Below, piece by piece: positions 35,184 to 44,275 of a stretch of DNA of 64,000 bases. The stretch comes from Motilimonas pumila (GTDB lineage: Bacteria; Pseudomonadota; Gammaproteobacteria; Enterobacterales; CBDFNC01). The translations under genes and the position numbers were made by a program. The number at the start of each line of letters is the position of its first letter. The stretch's first letter is position 1. The notes below the pieces were generated by a model that was not told where the DNA came from, did no database searches, and saw only the letters and a program-made list of their open reading frames with translations. The stretch is taken from contig NZ_QZCH01000002.1 of the NCBI RefSeq assembly GCF_003596335.1, positions 248,001 to 312,000 of the forward strand. The letters are read 5' to 3'.

Positions 35184-36473
35184 CTAGCTATGGCTTGCCA
35201 CCGCAGTGGTCACCAAGTTGTCGCGGCACATTCTTTTTACTTTAGGCAATGCTTGCTGTAAGTGAGTGCGCACGGCTTGATGTTGTTGGCACATCAAACC
35301 AACTTGCTCCAAAAAGTGAGGGCTTAGTACTTGCTCCGGCTCAAACAAGTCGCTAGAGGGCAGGTTAAAGTGCTGCAGTAAACCCGCAAATTTATCTTGG
35401 TAATTGATTACTTGTACGGGCGTAGTAACGCCTAAACTTGCGATAGCAAGGTGCATGCGGGCGCTAATGACAAAGTCTAGCTTGGCGACGAGGTGTTTTA
35501 CTTGGCAAGGGTCGGGTTCGGCAAAGAAAATACAAGGGCGATCAGTATCGTGCTCAAGTTGAGTTTGTAGTTGCGTCAATAGGGCAGTATCTCCGGCATC
35601 TGTCTTGAAGTCATGGGCGATTAAAGCAAAACTGACCGGGTACTGTTTGGCGAGCTGACTGAGCTGTTGGCATATCTGCTTAAGGAAACCCTCTTCTCCT
35701 AAGCTTGCCAGTTGTTTATAAAAGGCGTGCTTATTAATATTGAGGCCGACAATCAACCCCTCTTCTTTTTTACATTGCTGCAACCAATGTTCTGCTTCAG
35801 CACTCAAGTCTTGACTGGGCTGAATTGAAAAGGCGAGATCCGCTACTAGGGTGCTTGGCCGCTTAATAAAAGTCGCCAGTCTTTGTTGTGAAGCCGCGTC
35901 TCTGACGCACAGTTTTACCTCAGCAGGCAGCCGCTTTAAGGCTTTAACGATAGGCCACCTAGGCTGACTGTTAAAGCTAAACCCTGTGATGCCTGCGGGG
36001 CATTTGATGGCGGCAGAAAAATTAAGTAGCCCCATTGCTTTACATACAAATTTAGTACCGTACTTACCGTCTACCACGTCTGCTCCTAGCAGATAAAAAC
36101 TGCCGCATTGTTTAATGCAAGCTGCGATGATCACTGTGCCTAGCCAAGAGTCGGTAACTGTGATGAAGTTGAGTCCAGCCATAGTGTGTTTGGGTTGACG
36201 GTAACAAAGAATATTGATGCTTTGGCAGGTGGGGTCTGCGTCTTTTTGCAATTGCAGTAAGCCCTTGTATAAAGCCTGATCACCTACTGAACCCAGTGGA
36301 TTTTGCGGATCTGCGGCAAATACCAAAGCTTTGTGTTTGAGCATCGGCACAGAGCAAGGTAATGGCAGTAAGCCAAATAAATGTAATTTACGAAATAGCC
36401 ACAGCGGCAATTTGACCGTAACACAAAAGTGTAACCAAATGACCCGATCTTTGATTGAGGGGGTTGTTAGCAT
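35184..36473 (-). CDS. Polysaccharide pyruvyl transferase family protein
   Basis: 429-residue protein of the WcaK/CsaB/AmsJ type that adds a pyruvate ketal from phosphoenolpyruvate to glycan sugars. Seen: PQNPLGSVGDQALYKGLLQL at the start, LCVRDAASQQRL, VADLAFSIQPS and FVISARMHLAIASLGVTTPV, the family's C-terminal RxH motif. It overlaps the flippase stop by seven bases. As last gene of the minus arm it would give the polymer negative charge. Confidence 0.85.
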   Translation of the reverse strand: MLTTPSIKDRVIWLHFCVTVKLPLWLFRKLHLFGLLPLPCSVPMLKHKALVFAADPQNPLGSVGDQALYKGLLQLQKDADPTCQSINILCYRQPKHTMAGLNFITVTDSWLGTVIIAACIKQCGSFYLLGADVVDGKYGTKFVCKAMGLLNFSAAIKCPAGITGFSFNSQPRWPIVKALKRLPAEVKLCVRDAASQQRLATFIKRPSTLVADLAFSIQPSQDLSAEAEHWLQQCKKEEGLIVGLNINKHAFYKQLASLGEEGFLKQICQQLSQLAKQYPVSFALIAHDFKTDAGDTALLTQLQTQLEHDTDRPCIFFAEPDPCQVKHLVAKLDFVISARMHLAIASLGVTTPVQVINYQDKFAGLLQHFNLPSSDLFEPEQVLSPHFLEQVGLMCQQHQAVRTHLQQALPKVKRMCRDNLVTTAVASHS

Positions 36474-37963
36474 GTTTTAGCACCTTTATTTCGCTGCTTT
36501 TTGAGCCAGTTGAATATTTCCATTTCTAACCCTTCTGGTTTACCACATCCCCACCAGCTGATTAACATCATCAGAGTGTAACTTACCGCACCCAAGCTGA
36601 TAGCGACAAGCAATTGCAGCCATAACAGGTCTGTTTGCAGGTGATTTAGCGTCAGGTTAATGAGCAAAAACATGCATATTGAGAGTAGCAATGGTCGCAG
36701 AATATATACAATAGGGCTGGCAAACGGTAATCCGCATTTAATGTATGCTTGATAGCAAAAAGCCAAAATGATGATAGTGGCAGCAAATATCCTAGCGTAC
36801 ACCAAACCAAAGATATCGAACTCGGGCACCAACAATAGGGCTGCAATGACAAAGCTACTGAGCTCAAGCCATAGGATGGAACTTTGATTCTTGCTGTAAC
36901 CCCGCAGGATAAGCAAGCTACTTAACGGCTTAGGAGCCACTTTAAGGGCGCTGCATATCGCAAATAATGCAATAAAAGGGGTCGCGCCTTGCCAAGTTGG
37001 CCCAAGGAGCATTAAGCCAAGGGGCTGCGCGATTGCGGCGGTGCCAAAACCCGCGGGCAAAGTGAGCGAGTTGAGAATGGCCATTACTTTGAGTACGCCT
37101 CTATTTACCCGCTGCATGTCATCTTGGATGCTTGATAATACTGGTAATAAGCTTTTTAGGATGGCTGGGCCGAGCTGCGAGGTTGGCAATTCACCAATGT
37201 CGGCTCCAACATTGTAGAGGCCAAAGACATGGCTATTAGCCATTCGTCCTGCCACTATTTGGTCCAGCTTTCGCAGCAAGTAACTGGCGGTGTTGGCCAG
37301 TACCAGCCATTTACTAAATTGCCAAATTTGTGGCCATGCCTGGGTACTAAACCATGGCCGATAAGGATGCATTACATAGCTTAGGGCCGTTGCGGCCACA
37401 TAGCCTACGACAACGCCGGTAATTAAAGCTCGATAGTCGCCAAAGTAGAATGCAGCGGCGATGGTCGCGATGACCTGTAATACCTTACTGCATAGCATTA
37501 ATCGAAAATCGAGGGAGAAGTTGAGTGCTTTGCGGGCTAATACTAAACCAATATTGTTACAGCCTATCAAGCAGGTACAAAATGCCAGAACCCAAATAAC
37601 GGATACTAGTTTGGGCTCTTGGAAATAAAGGCTAGCAGGGTATGCTAAAACACAGAGCAATAATGATAAGCAAATGCACTGTACTAACCGCATGCTCCAA
37701 GCAGAGTGAATAAAGTGTTTGCTTGGGTTAGGCTCGCGCATTAAAGCGGTTGCTGCGCCGAGGTCGATAAAAGCTTCTAATAAGCCAACAACCAGCATTG
37801 CCATGGCGATAACGGCAAAGTCTTCCGGTAACACCAGTCGAGCCACGATAATGGTGCTGATTAAGCCGAGGAATTTACCGCCCCAACGCATAGCAATAGT
37901 CCATAAAGCGCCTGCGAACATGGCCTTTTTAGCATCAATTTGGCTTGAGTCTTGACTCGACAA
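36467..37963 (-). CDS. Wzx-type polysaccharide flippase (MOP superfamily)
   Basis: 498-residue inner-membrane protein with about 12-14 hydrophobic segments, similar to WzxC/polysaccharide transporters that flip undecaprenyl-linked repeat units. Seen: MFAGALWTIAMRWGGKFLGLISTIIVARLVLPEDFAVIAMA, a typical Wzx start, and the RMANSHVFGLYNVG segment. The start is TTG at 37963 with AAGGA eight bases upstream; the internal ATG (residue 15) is an alternative. It provides the transport step between the cytoplasmic glycosyltransferases and the periplasmic ligase. Confidence 0.92.
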   Translation of the reverse strand: MSSQDSSQIDAKKAMFAGALWTIAMRWGGKFLGLISTIIVARLVLPEDFAVIAMAMLVVGLLEAFIDLGAATALMREPNPSKHFIHSAWSMRLVQCICLSLLLCVLAYPASLYFQEPKLVSVIWVLAFCTCLIGCNNIGLVLARKALNFSLDFRLMLCSKVLQVIATIAAAFYFGDYRALITGVVVGYVAATALSYVMHPYRPWFSTQAWPQIWQFSKWLVLANTASYLLRKLDQIVAGRMANSHVFGLYNVGADIGELPTSQLGPAILKSLLPVLSSIQDDMQRVNRGVLKVMAILNSLTLPAGFGTAAIAQPLGLMLLGPTWQGATPFIALFAICSALKVAPKPLSSLLILRGYSKNQSSILWLELSSFVIAALLLVPEFDIFGLVYARIFAATIIILAFCYQAYIKCGLPFASPIVYILRPLLLSICMFLLINLTLNHLQTDLLWLQLLVAISLGAVSYTLMMLISWWGCGKPEGLEMEIFNWLKKQRNKGAKTC

Positions 37964-38017
37964 TCGTTACATCCTTGTAGAATTAATGGTGGCAATTTTG
38001 CCCTTTAATGTCTTTAT

Positions 38018-39229
38018 CTAGTCGAGGAATTCTTTAGTTTGTTGGGCCACCGCTTGCCAACTAAGCTCCTGGGTTGCCCTTTGGCGCGCTTGTTGAGCTA
38101 AGCGTTGTGTTAATTCAGGGTTTTCAATTAAACGCAATATTGCGCGGGTTAAATTGTGTTCGTCAGTGCCATCAACGTTGAGCCCGGTTTTCTCATGGAG
38201 TACAGCATTCGGAGGGCCGCCTATGTTGCCTGAAATGGCTGTTTTACCGCAAGCAGCCGCCTCAATGAAGACCATACCAAAGCCTTCGGTATCGCCATTT
38301 ACCTCACGGTTCGGCATCACAAATAAATTACAAGCGTTGTACCAACGGGGTAAGTCGTCGACTGCTACATGGCCAAGAAAGTGCACTTGCTCGGCCACAC
38401 CGAGTTGCTGGCTAAGTTCTGTTAGGTAATGAAGATCTTCGCCAATGCCTATCAAAGCATAGCGCGCTTTAATGCCTTGTTGTTTCAAGTGTGCTAATGC
38501 TTTTATTACGGTATCAAAGCCTTTTCTTCGGCTTAGTCGGCCAACAGATAACAGTAAAAACTCGTCATTTTGCAGCTGTATTTGTTGTTTCAAATCAGCG
38601 CAAGGCAAGCTGGGTTGAAAGCGTTCAACGTTGACGCCCGGATGAATTAACCGGATTTTGCTTTGTTTGATTCCTAACTTGAGTAATTCTTGTTGGGTAA
38701 ACTCGCTGTTGGCAATGACGTGGTCACATTGCTGATACATCTTGACCATGGCTTTGAATTTATTCTTTTGCCGCCAGGTAGTGATCTCTTCGCCGTGGGC
38801 GTAGATAACGCTTGGAATCGAAAATAATTTGCCACATAGCACTGCGATGGCGCCTTCAGGCAGAACGCGGCCGGCATGTACGCTGGTGGCAGAGTATCGC
38901 AAACAATACCAAATGCTATGCATCAATAGGTTGAGATACATCCACAGTGATTCCGGCTTTAGCCAGCTGACACGCTGTAAAGACAAACGATGAATGCTGT
39001 TACTGTGGGTGCTGTCGTGCTCTGTGTCACCAGCAACCTTGGCCGTGATGACATGATGCTCTTTGTTGCCTAAACGTCGATACACCTCATCAAACCAAAC
39101 CGCGGTACCTCCTTTGGTCGGTAAGAATAGTTCAGTGATAACTACAATTCGTTCACTGGCTCGGGCACGACTGCGTGTTGTATGTGCGGTTTTCTGGCTG
39201 TCGGCTTTGGGCGTTTCAGTGGTTGGCAT
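38018..39229 (-). CDS. Glycosyltransferase family 4
   Basis: 403-residue GT-B enzyme. Seen: VVITELFLPTKGGTAVWFDEVYRRLG, the acceptor-side motif, YAHGEEITTWRQ, LLLSVGRLSRRKGFDTVIKAL and the donor site GFGMVFIEAAACGKTAISGNIGGPPNAV. The N-terminal 27 residues are polar and Arg-rich. AAGGA lies six bases before the ATG. It overlaps the preceding GT2 by 14 bases. Donor sugar unknown. Confidence 0.9.
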   Translation of the reverse strand: MPTTETPKADSQKTAHTTRSRARASERIVVITELFLPTKGGTAVWFDEVYRRLGNKEHHVITAKVAGDTEHDSTHSNSIHRLSLQRVSWLKPESLWMYLNLLMHSIWYCLRYSATSVHAGRVLPEGAIAVLCGKLFSIPSVIYAHGEEITTWRQKNKFKAMVKMYQQCDHVIANSEFTQQELLKLGIKQSKIRLIHPGVNVERFQPSLPCADLKQQIQLQNDEFLLLSVGRLSRRKGFDTVIKALAHLKQQGIKARYALIGIGEDLHYLTELSQQLGVAEQVHFLGHVAVDDLPRWYNACNLFVMPNREVNGDTEGFGMVFIEAAACGKTAISGNIGGPPNAVLHEKTGLNVDGTDEHNLTRAILRLIENPELTQRLAQQARQRATQELSWQAVAQQTKEFLD

Positions 39230-40178
39230 AGCTGTCCTTGCGGTAAAGCTGGATCGCGGCTGATTTGGTAATAGACAAAAAATCGCGAAGCGTTAAATGA
39301 GATTGGCAAAAGGCTTTGAAGGCGTACTGAATTACTTGCCTAAAGCTGGCTTGTTTCAATTGGCAATAAGCAAGATCTAAACAGGCAAGGCGTGTCGCTT
39401 GTTTTAATCCTGCGGTGATAGCCGGGGTTAGGCGCCGTTGAGATAGCACTTGATAGGCCTCGAATGTTTGCTGCTGAGCAAACAGGGGATTTTGCCGGGT
39501 CGTGCTCTGTTGATGAATACGGTACGCGGCTAATGGCCGGTTGATGGCGCCTATTTTTTTGGCTTGGTTGCATACTAAAATAAGCAAGCTAACATCTTCA
39601 CAAACTTGAAATTGCACCGGATATCCGCCCACATTCATGAAAAGCTGTCGTTTTACCGTTAAGGTGTGCGTATCCCCAAAGTGTTTACCTACAAAGAGTG
39701 TGAGTGCGTGATTATCAAAAGTTAATCGTGTTGAGTTGGGCTGTTGCTGCAATAAATATTGCCCAGCAGGTGTTGACCTTAAGCTGGTGCCTAAATGTGC
39801 CCCGTTAGCATCGACATAGTCAAAGTCTGCTGTGAGTACGTCCAGATCTTGGTCTTGCTCGATCCACTCGGCATGTTGTGTTAAGCGCTCAGGGTAGTAC
39901 ACATCGTCACAGTCTAAAAAGCACAACCAAGGGTGGAGAGCTTTTGCCGCTCCTAGATTTCGAGCCGCGGCAACGCCTTGATTATCTTGCTCAAAATAGC
40001 GTACGCGATCACTGATATATGGTTCGGCGACACTGTGGCTGTTATCCGTTGAGCCATCGTTGATAAGAATGATTTCAAAATGTGGGTAAGCTTGTGTCAG
40101 TACCGACTCGATGGCGTTGGCGAGAGTATGCTGACCGTTATAAAACGGAATGATGACACTGAAGTTAGGTGCGGCCAT
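39216..40178 (-). CDS. Glycosyltransferase family 2
   Basis: 320-residue GT-A enzyme. Seen: FSVIIPFYNGQHTLANAIESVLTQ, ILINDGSTDNS and the metal motif LDCDDVYYPERL. The ATG at 40178 is preceded by GGGAG at eight bases and starts the fold directly; the longer frame from 40226 adds a basic tail and is less likely. It overlaps the upstream deacetylase-like gene by 14 bases, so coupled expression is expected. Confidence 0.9.
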   Translation of the reverse strand: MAAPNFSVIIPFYNGQHTLANAIESVLTQAYPHFEIILINDGSTDNSHSVAEPYISDRVRYFEQDNQGVAAARNLGAAKALHPWLCFLDCDDVYYPERLTQHAEWIEQDQDLDVLTADFDYVDANGAHLGTSLRSTPAGQYLLQQQPNSTRLTFDNHALTLFVGKHFGDTHTLTVKRQLFMNVGGYPVQFQVCEDVSLLILVCNQAKKIGAINRPLAAYRIHQQSTTRQNPLFAQQQTFEAYQVLSQRRLTPAITAGLKQATRLACLDLAYCQLKQASFRQVIQYAFKAFCQSHLTLRDFLSITKSAAIQLYRKDSYANH

Positions 40179-41394
40179 TGCCAGGCTCCCAGTTGATGGT
40201 CGGCGAGGGGCTCGATGTTTGGCCAAGCAGCCAGATCAATGCCGACAACCCAGATAGCGCGGCGATCTTACTAAAACCAGGTAACCTCTTCAGGCGTAGC
40301 AGCCAAGGTGGTAACCTTTTTCTCCATTGCGTCTCAATCAGTTTGTCTGGGTCGTGCTGGGTTAAATTGGCAAACTCCGCGCTAGAGAAAAAACACAATT
40401 GTGGGAACAAACTTAAGCTGTGCTGTAACAGTTGATCCAGCTGGCCAAAATTATCTGCCGCGTTTGCTTGAGGGCCGACAAAATTAAACCGGTGCATTTC
40501 GTACAAACATGGGCGGCCAAGTTGCACTTGGCGCTTGAGTACTTTTAAGGCATCTCGCCATTGGTGGCCAAGTTGTGGCTCAAAATACGCATCTCGTACC
40601 AAGTATGTTTGACCCGTTTGTGATTGCTGGAAATTCACTATACGAGTGATATCGGCATAAAAGTCTTGGCCCTGACGACTTACAAAGCGCTGCCCGGGGG
40701 TAATAATGGTCGTAATACCATGACTGCGCCAACTGACTTCAACATCGCTATTCCAAACAAAGGTAGGGGGCACGGCTACGGTAGGTGAGGACTCAAAGCA
40801 TTGTTGAAAGAGTTCCACCTCTTCCTTTACGGCTTGGGCAATGCTTTGAGTATCGGCAAGGTTATTCCACCGGCTCTGTAGTTCACTTGGTAGCAGCTCA
40901 TGGTAAAGAGGGGTATGTTGTAGCCAGGTTTTCAGCTTTGGCATTTGCTGAAAAGCAGACAATAATTGCGCCGGAAAATAATGTGCTTTGCCATGCAGCT
41001 GCAATGAAAGTAAACCGCTTTTGGCGCCTTGCTTGAGGCTTTGCAGCATTTCTCGATAATCTCGGTCGAGCAGGGTTTTTTCGCTGTAACTTTGGTACTG
41101 ACTTTGGCTTATTTTTTGTTCATCGGGCACACTTAACAGAGTGCCGATGGTGCAATGTGCAGGGTGACCACGATAATCACTATATTTGGCTAATATTTGC
41201 GTTAGTTTTTCAAGAGCTTGGGCATGGTGCGAGTCACCAGGTCCCCAATCATCACTTTCAAAAATAACCACGGCTTGTTTGCAAACTGGCTCATGCCACA
41301 TCGCATACAACGACTTACGGTATAGAATTAAAATGACGAGATTACTTAGCGTTAACCAAGCTAAGACTGCCGTGATGGACCACTCAAGCATCAT
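40165..41394 (-). CDS. Membrane-anchored polysaccharide deacetylase-like protein
   Basis: 409 residues with one N-terminal membrane helix (TAVLAWLTLSNLVILILYR). Segments resembling NodB carbohydrate esterases are VIFESDDWGPGDS (Asp-Asp start of motif 1), LQLHGKAHY (a His-x3-His type metal site) and VPPTFVWNSDVEVSW (motif 3 region). Similarity is partial, so the deacetylase call is tentative; another metal-dependent glycan hydrolase is possible. A second membrane segment may lie near the C-terminus (LSGLSALIWLLG). It overlaps the sulfotransferase gene by 11 bases. Confidence 0.55.
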   Translation of the reverse strand: MMLEWSITAVLAWLTLSNLVILILYRKSLYAMWHEPVCKQAVVIFESDDWGPGDSHHAQALEKLTQILAKYSDYRGHPAHCTIGTLLSVPDEQKISQSQYQSYSEKTLLDRDYREMLQSLKQGAKSGLLSLQLHGKAHYFPAQLLSAFQQMPKLKTWLQHTPLYHELLPSELQSRWNNLADTQSIAQAVKEEVELFQQCFESSPTVAVPPTFVWNSDVEVSWRSHGITTIITPGQRFVSRQGQDFYADITRIVNFQQSQTGQTYLVRDAYFEPQLGHQWRDALKVLKRQVQLGRPCLYEMHRFNFVGPQANAADNFGQLDQLLQHSLSLFPQLCFFSSAEFANLTQHDPDKLIETQWRKRLPPWLLRLKRLPGFSKIAALSGLSALIWLLGQTSSPSPTINWEPGNGRT

Positions 41395-42358
41395 GTGACT
41401 CCGTAGCGTAACCCATTTGATGGCAAAGTGGCGCGAGCTGCGGCAGTTGCTCTGAAATAGCCGCTTGCCATTCAGATTGTTGCCATTTGTTTAGTGCAAT
41501 AGCTGAAAATGTATTATATGGCTTATCGTGAACGTCTTGGCAATGCTGCTGCAACTTGCTTTCAAAAGGCAATTGCAGGGTTGCAAATAACTGCGCAAAG
41601 CTTTGCTTGGGGTCGTCGACCAGATCTTCATAAAAAACTTCATGCCATTGCTCAGGGGGCACTAAGGGTTTATCTGTCAGTATGGCCTGATTGATGCTTT
41701 GATACTGAAACCGGCAGACATCCGCGATGCTTTGGTTGATATATTCTCGCCAGCCGTGAGCGATAAAAAAGCACCATTGCTTGATATCTGCTTCAGTCAA
41801 ATTCAGCTTTGCCGGCAGTTTGTCAGACCAAGTCGCAAACTCCGATGGCTTTTGCCAGCCTCGAATCAGAGAAAGTAAATTATCGCCAGGGTGGCGCTTA
41901 ACGTAGACAAAATGTGCAGCGGGAAAAAGCTTTGCTAAATAGGCTACCGAGAGGCCATTTTGGTTATTTTTGTCGACGAATCTTGCTTGTCCTGTCTGGC
42001 TGTAAAACCAGCGCGCGATATATTGGCTGTCTTGGGTACAGGCAACAGAAGGAGGGATCCTATGACTGTCCCAGTCGCGTTCACTTGGAGGGTGAAGCTC
42101 AGCCCAAAGGTCATGAGTCTCTTTATCTATGGATCCTAAAGCTTCACTTTGCGACAAGGTTTTGTATACCAAAGTAGTGCCAGCCCGAGAACATCCGATC
42201 ACAAATATCGGTGCTGGCAGAGGCCGTGATCCCGTATCAAACTGCCATTGGCGCCATCTGATTAAGCCCAACTGCTGGTAGTGCTGTATGGTTTTGCCCA
42301 CTTTATCGGCAAAACTGTCTGGTTGTGGCTGAAATAAGGCAAATGAGGATGACTTCAT
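41384..42358 (-). CDS. Sulfotransferase family protein
   Basis: 324-residue PAPS-dependent sulfotransferase. Seen: the 5'-phosphosulfate loop PIFVIGCSRAGTTLVYKTL and the 3'-phosphate segment FVYVKRHPGDNLLSLIRGW. Start ATG overlaps the stop of the amidotransferase gene as ATGA. It would place sulfate esters on the polysaccharide, a trait common in marine bacterial exopolymers. PAPS synthesis genes are not in the window. The acceptor is unknown. Confidence 0.88.
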   Translation of the reverse strand: MKSSSFALFQPQPDSFADKVGKTIQHYQQLGLIRWRQWQFDTGSRPLPAPIFVIGCSRAGTTLVYKTLSQSEALGSIDKETHDLWAELHPPSERDWDSHRIPPSVACTQDSQYIARWFYSQTGQARFVDKNNQNGLSVAYLAKLFPAAHFVYVKRHPGDNLLSLIRGWQKPSEFATWSDKLPAKLNLTEADIKQWCFFIAHGWREYINQSIADVCRFQYQSINQAILTDKPLVPPEQWHEVFYEDLVDDPKQSFAQLFATLQLPFESKLQQHCQDVHDKPYNTFSAIALNKWQQSEWQAAISEQLPQLAPLCHQMGYATESHDA

Positions 42359-44157
42359 GCGGCATTATCTCGGTTAAAAGCGAGTTTAAGGTCTTGATGT
42401 TGCTGCATCCAAAGCCCTAACATCATTAAGATCCACATCATTTCGCCATAATATTCGGCGTGTTCTTGTTGGTGTAAATGGGTCACTTGGTGCAATAAAT
42501 CGGGGTTGAAAATATCCATATCAGACAAGGTCGCAATACCTGATTGAGCCAATGACTGTAGCCCCTTGTGTTGCTTCGCCCACATGCCAAAAGGCAAGCC
42601 AAAGCCATGTTTTGGCTTGGTTTGCAGTTCTAAAGGTAGAAAAGATTTAAAGCTTTGTTTATAGAAGTGACGTAATTTACCAAAGGGTAATTTCATGTTT
42701 GATGGGATCTGACAACTCAGGTCAACAACTTCACGGTCGAGCATGGGATAGCGCACTTCCACACCCGCTAATTGACACATGTTCGATACTTTCTTGAGAT
42801 CGTTGTCGGCGAGCGTATGTTTCCAATCTAGCCAGAGCATGCGGTTTAGGCTACTGGCATTTGCGGGCTGATGATAGCGCGTGCGGTTCATCTTATCTGG
42901 CTGGGCAAGGTGAATGGATTCAATGAAGTCTTGTTTTAAAAAATGCTTTGCTCCCATTCGGTGAATAAAGTTATAGCTTTGTAAACGGTCAGGTAACGGC
43001 ACATTAGCTTGGTTGACGTAACTGGCTAATTTCTGCAAGCCTTTTGTGCGTTGACACCATGAGGACTGACCACTGCGGTCAAATACTTGTTGCCGGAGAG
43101 GGCGTGGCAGTTTGTGGTATAGCTCAAAAACTTGCTGTTTAGCGTAACGCTCGTTTCCCGCAAAAAGCTCATCCCCCCCATCCCCTGCAAGCAGTACTTG
43201 CTGTCCTTGTTGCTGGGCAAAACGGGCACAAAAATACGTAGGAATAACAGATGAGTTACCAAAAGGCTCATCTTGGCCAGCGGCGATAATCGGAATAATA
43301 TCGGCGGTTTCATCGGCTGTTACCGTATATTCGTGGCTTTGACTATTAAAGTGGCGACTTGTGAGTCTTGCCCAAGGTAACTCATTATATTTTTCAACGT
43401 CAAAGCCGATCGAAAAGCTCGGGCTTTGCGGCTGTTGCTGATTCAATAAGCCAGTAATGGTCGAGCTGTCTAACCCCCCACTCAGAAAGCTGCCCGTACT
43501 GCCTGTGTCGACATTGCGAGCAACGGCGTCTGCCAGGGTATGCTGAAGTTGCTCTGCAAGCTTGGTATGAGATGTACCAGTTTGCTCAACAAATTGGGGT
43601 TGAAAGTAGTTATGGGTGGTAAGCTGTCCTTTATCAAACTCCAGTTTTTCGCCTGGACGCATTTTTTTGATCCCTTGATAAATGGTATCTGGACTTGGGA
43701 TCATGTGAAAATATAAATAGTGATAAATTGCCTGAGGGTCGAGTTCGGGCATTTGCGGCAGCTGTTGCAGTAGTAGGCCTAGTTTATTTGCAAACATAAA
43801 ACGCTCGCCAAGTTGGCAATAATAGATGCCCTGACTGGCGAAGGGGTCGGTGAACAAACTTAGGCGCTCATTTTGATAAGCCAATAAAACAAAACTGCCA
43901 TTGAGTGTATCTAATGCGCGCTGTTGGTCTTTTTGAAAGCTTAGCTGAAAGTCTTGCTGGCTTTGTTGCCGACAAAGCGGTTGAGATTGCCATTGTGGCC
44001 GGCCAAAAAAACTAAGGCTTGAGCCTGCTTGTGGCGGCAACAATAGATCGGGTTGTGAACTCGCTAGCTGCATTCTCCCAAGTTGCTGCTGATGCAGGGC
44101 ATCACAACGTTTGAGAGGTGAGCGAGAGGGGCTGACAATTCCGACAAATGCGTCCAT
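42355..44157 (-). CDS. AsnB-like amidotransferase without the N-terminal cysteine
   Basis: 600 residues in asparagine synthase (glutamine-hydrolysing) layout: N-terminal class II glutaminase-like domain (1-180) and C-terminal ATP-pyrophosphatase domain with SGGLDS at 226-231 and LLAGDGGDELFAG. Glutaminases of this class need Cys at position 2 (MCGI); here the start is MDAFVGIV, Val5 in that place, so glutamine hydrolysis is probably lost. Homologs lie in exosortase and capsule clusters and may amidate sugar acids. It could use free ammonia or another amine. AAGG lies nine bases before the ATG; no alternative start restores Cys. Confidence 0.85.
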   Translation of the reverse strand: MDAFVGIVSPSRSPLKRCDALHQQQLGRMQLASSQPDLLLPPQAGSSLSFFGRPQWQSQPLCRQQSQQDFQLSFQKDQQRALDTLNGSFVLLAYQNERLSLFTDPFASQGIYYCQLGERFMFANKLGLLLQQLPQMPELDPQAIYHYLYFHMIPSPDTIYQGIKKMRPGEKLEFDKGQLTTHNYFQPQFVEQTGTSHTKLAEQLQHTLADAVARNVDTGSTGSFLSGGLDSSTITGLLNQQQPQSPSFSIGFDVEKYNELPWARLTSRHFNSQSHEYTVTADETADIIPIIAAGQDEPFGNSSVIPTYFCARFAQQQGQQVLLAGDGGDELFAGNERYAKQQVFELYHKLPRPLRQQVFDRSGQSSWCQRTKGLQKLASYVNQANVPLPDRLQSYNFIHRMGAKHFLKQDFIESIHLAQPDKMNRTRYHQPANASSLNRMLWLDWKHTLADNDLKKVSNMCQLAGVEVRYPMLDREVVDLSCQIPSNMKLPFGKLRHFYKQSFKSFLPLELQTKPKHGFGLPFGMWAKQHKGLQSLAQSGIATLSDMDIFNPDLLHQVTHLHQQEHAEYYGEMMWILMMLGLWMQQHQDLKLAFNRDNAA

Positions 44158-44275
44158 GCAAGAGGCCTTTCTGGTTGATAACTAAGCTGATAAAGAGAGG
44201 TAGATAAACCACCCACCCTTTATTAACGATAGTCGGATTATTAAAAAATGAGTAATTCCAAGTCGACTTTTACCA

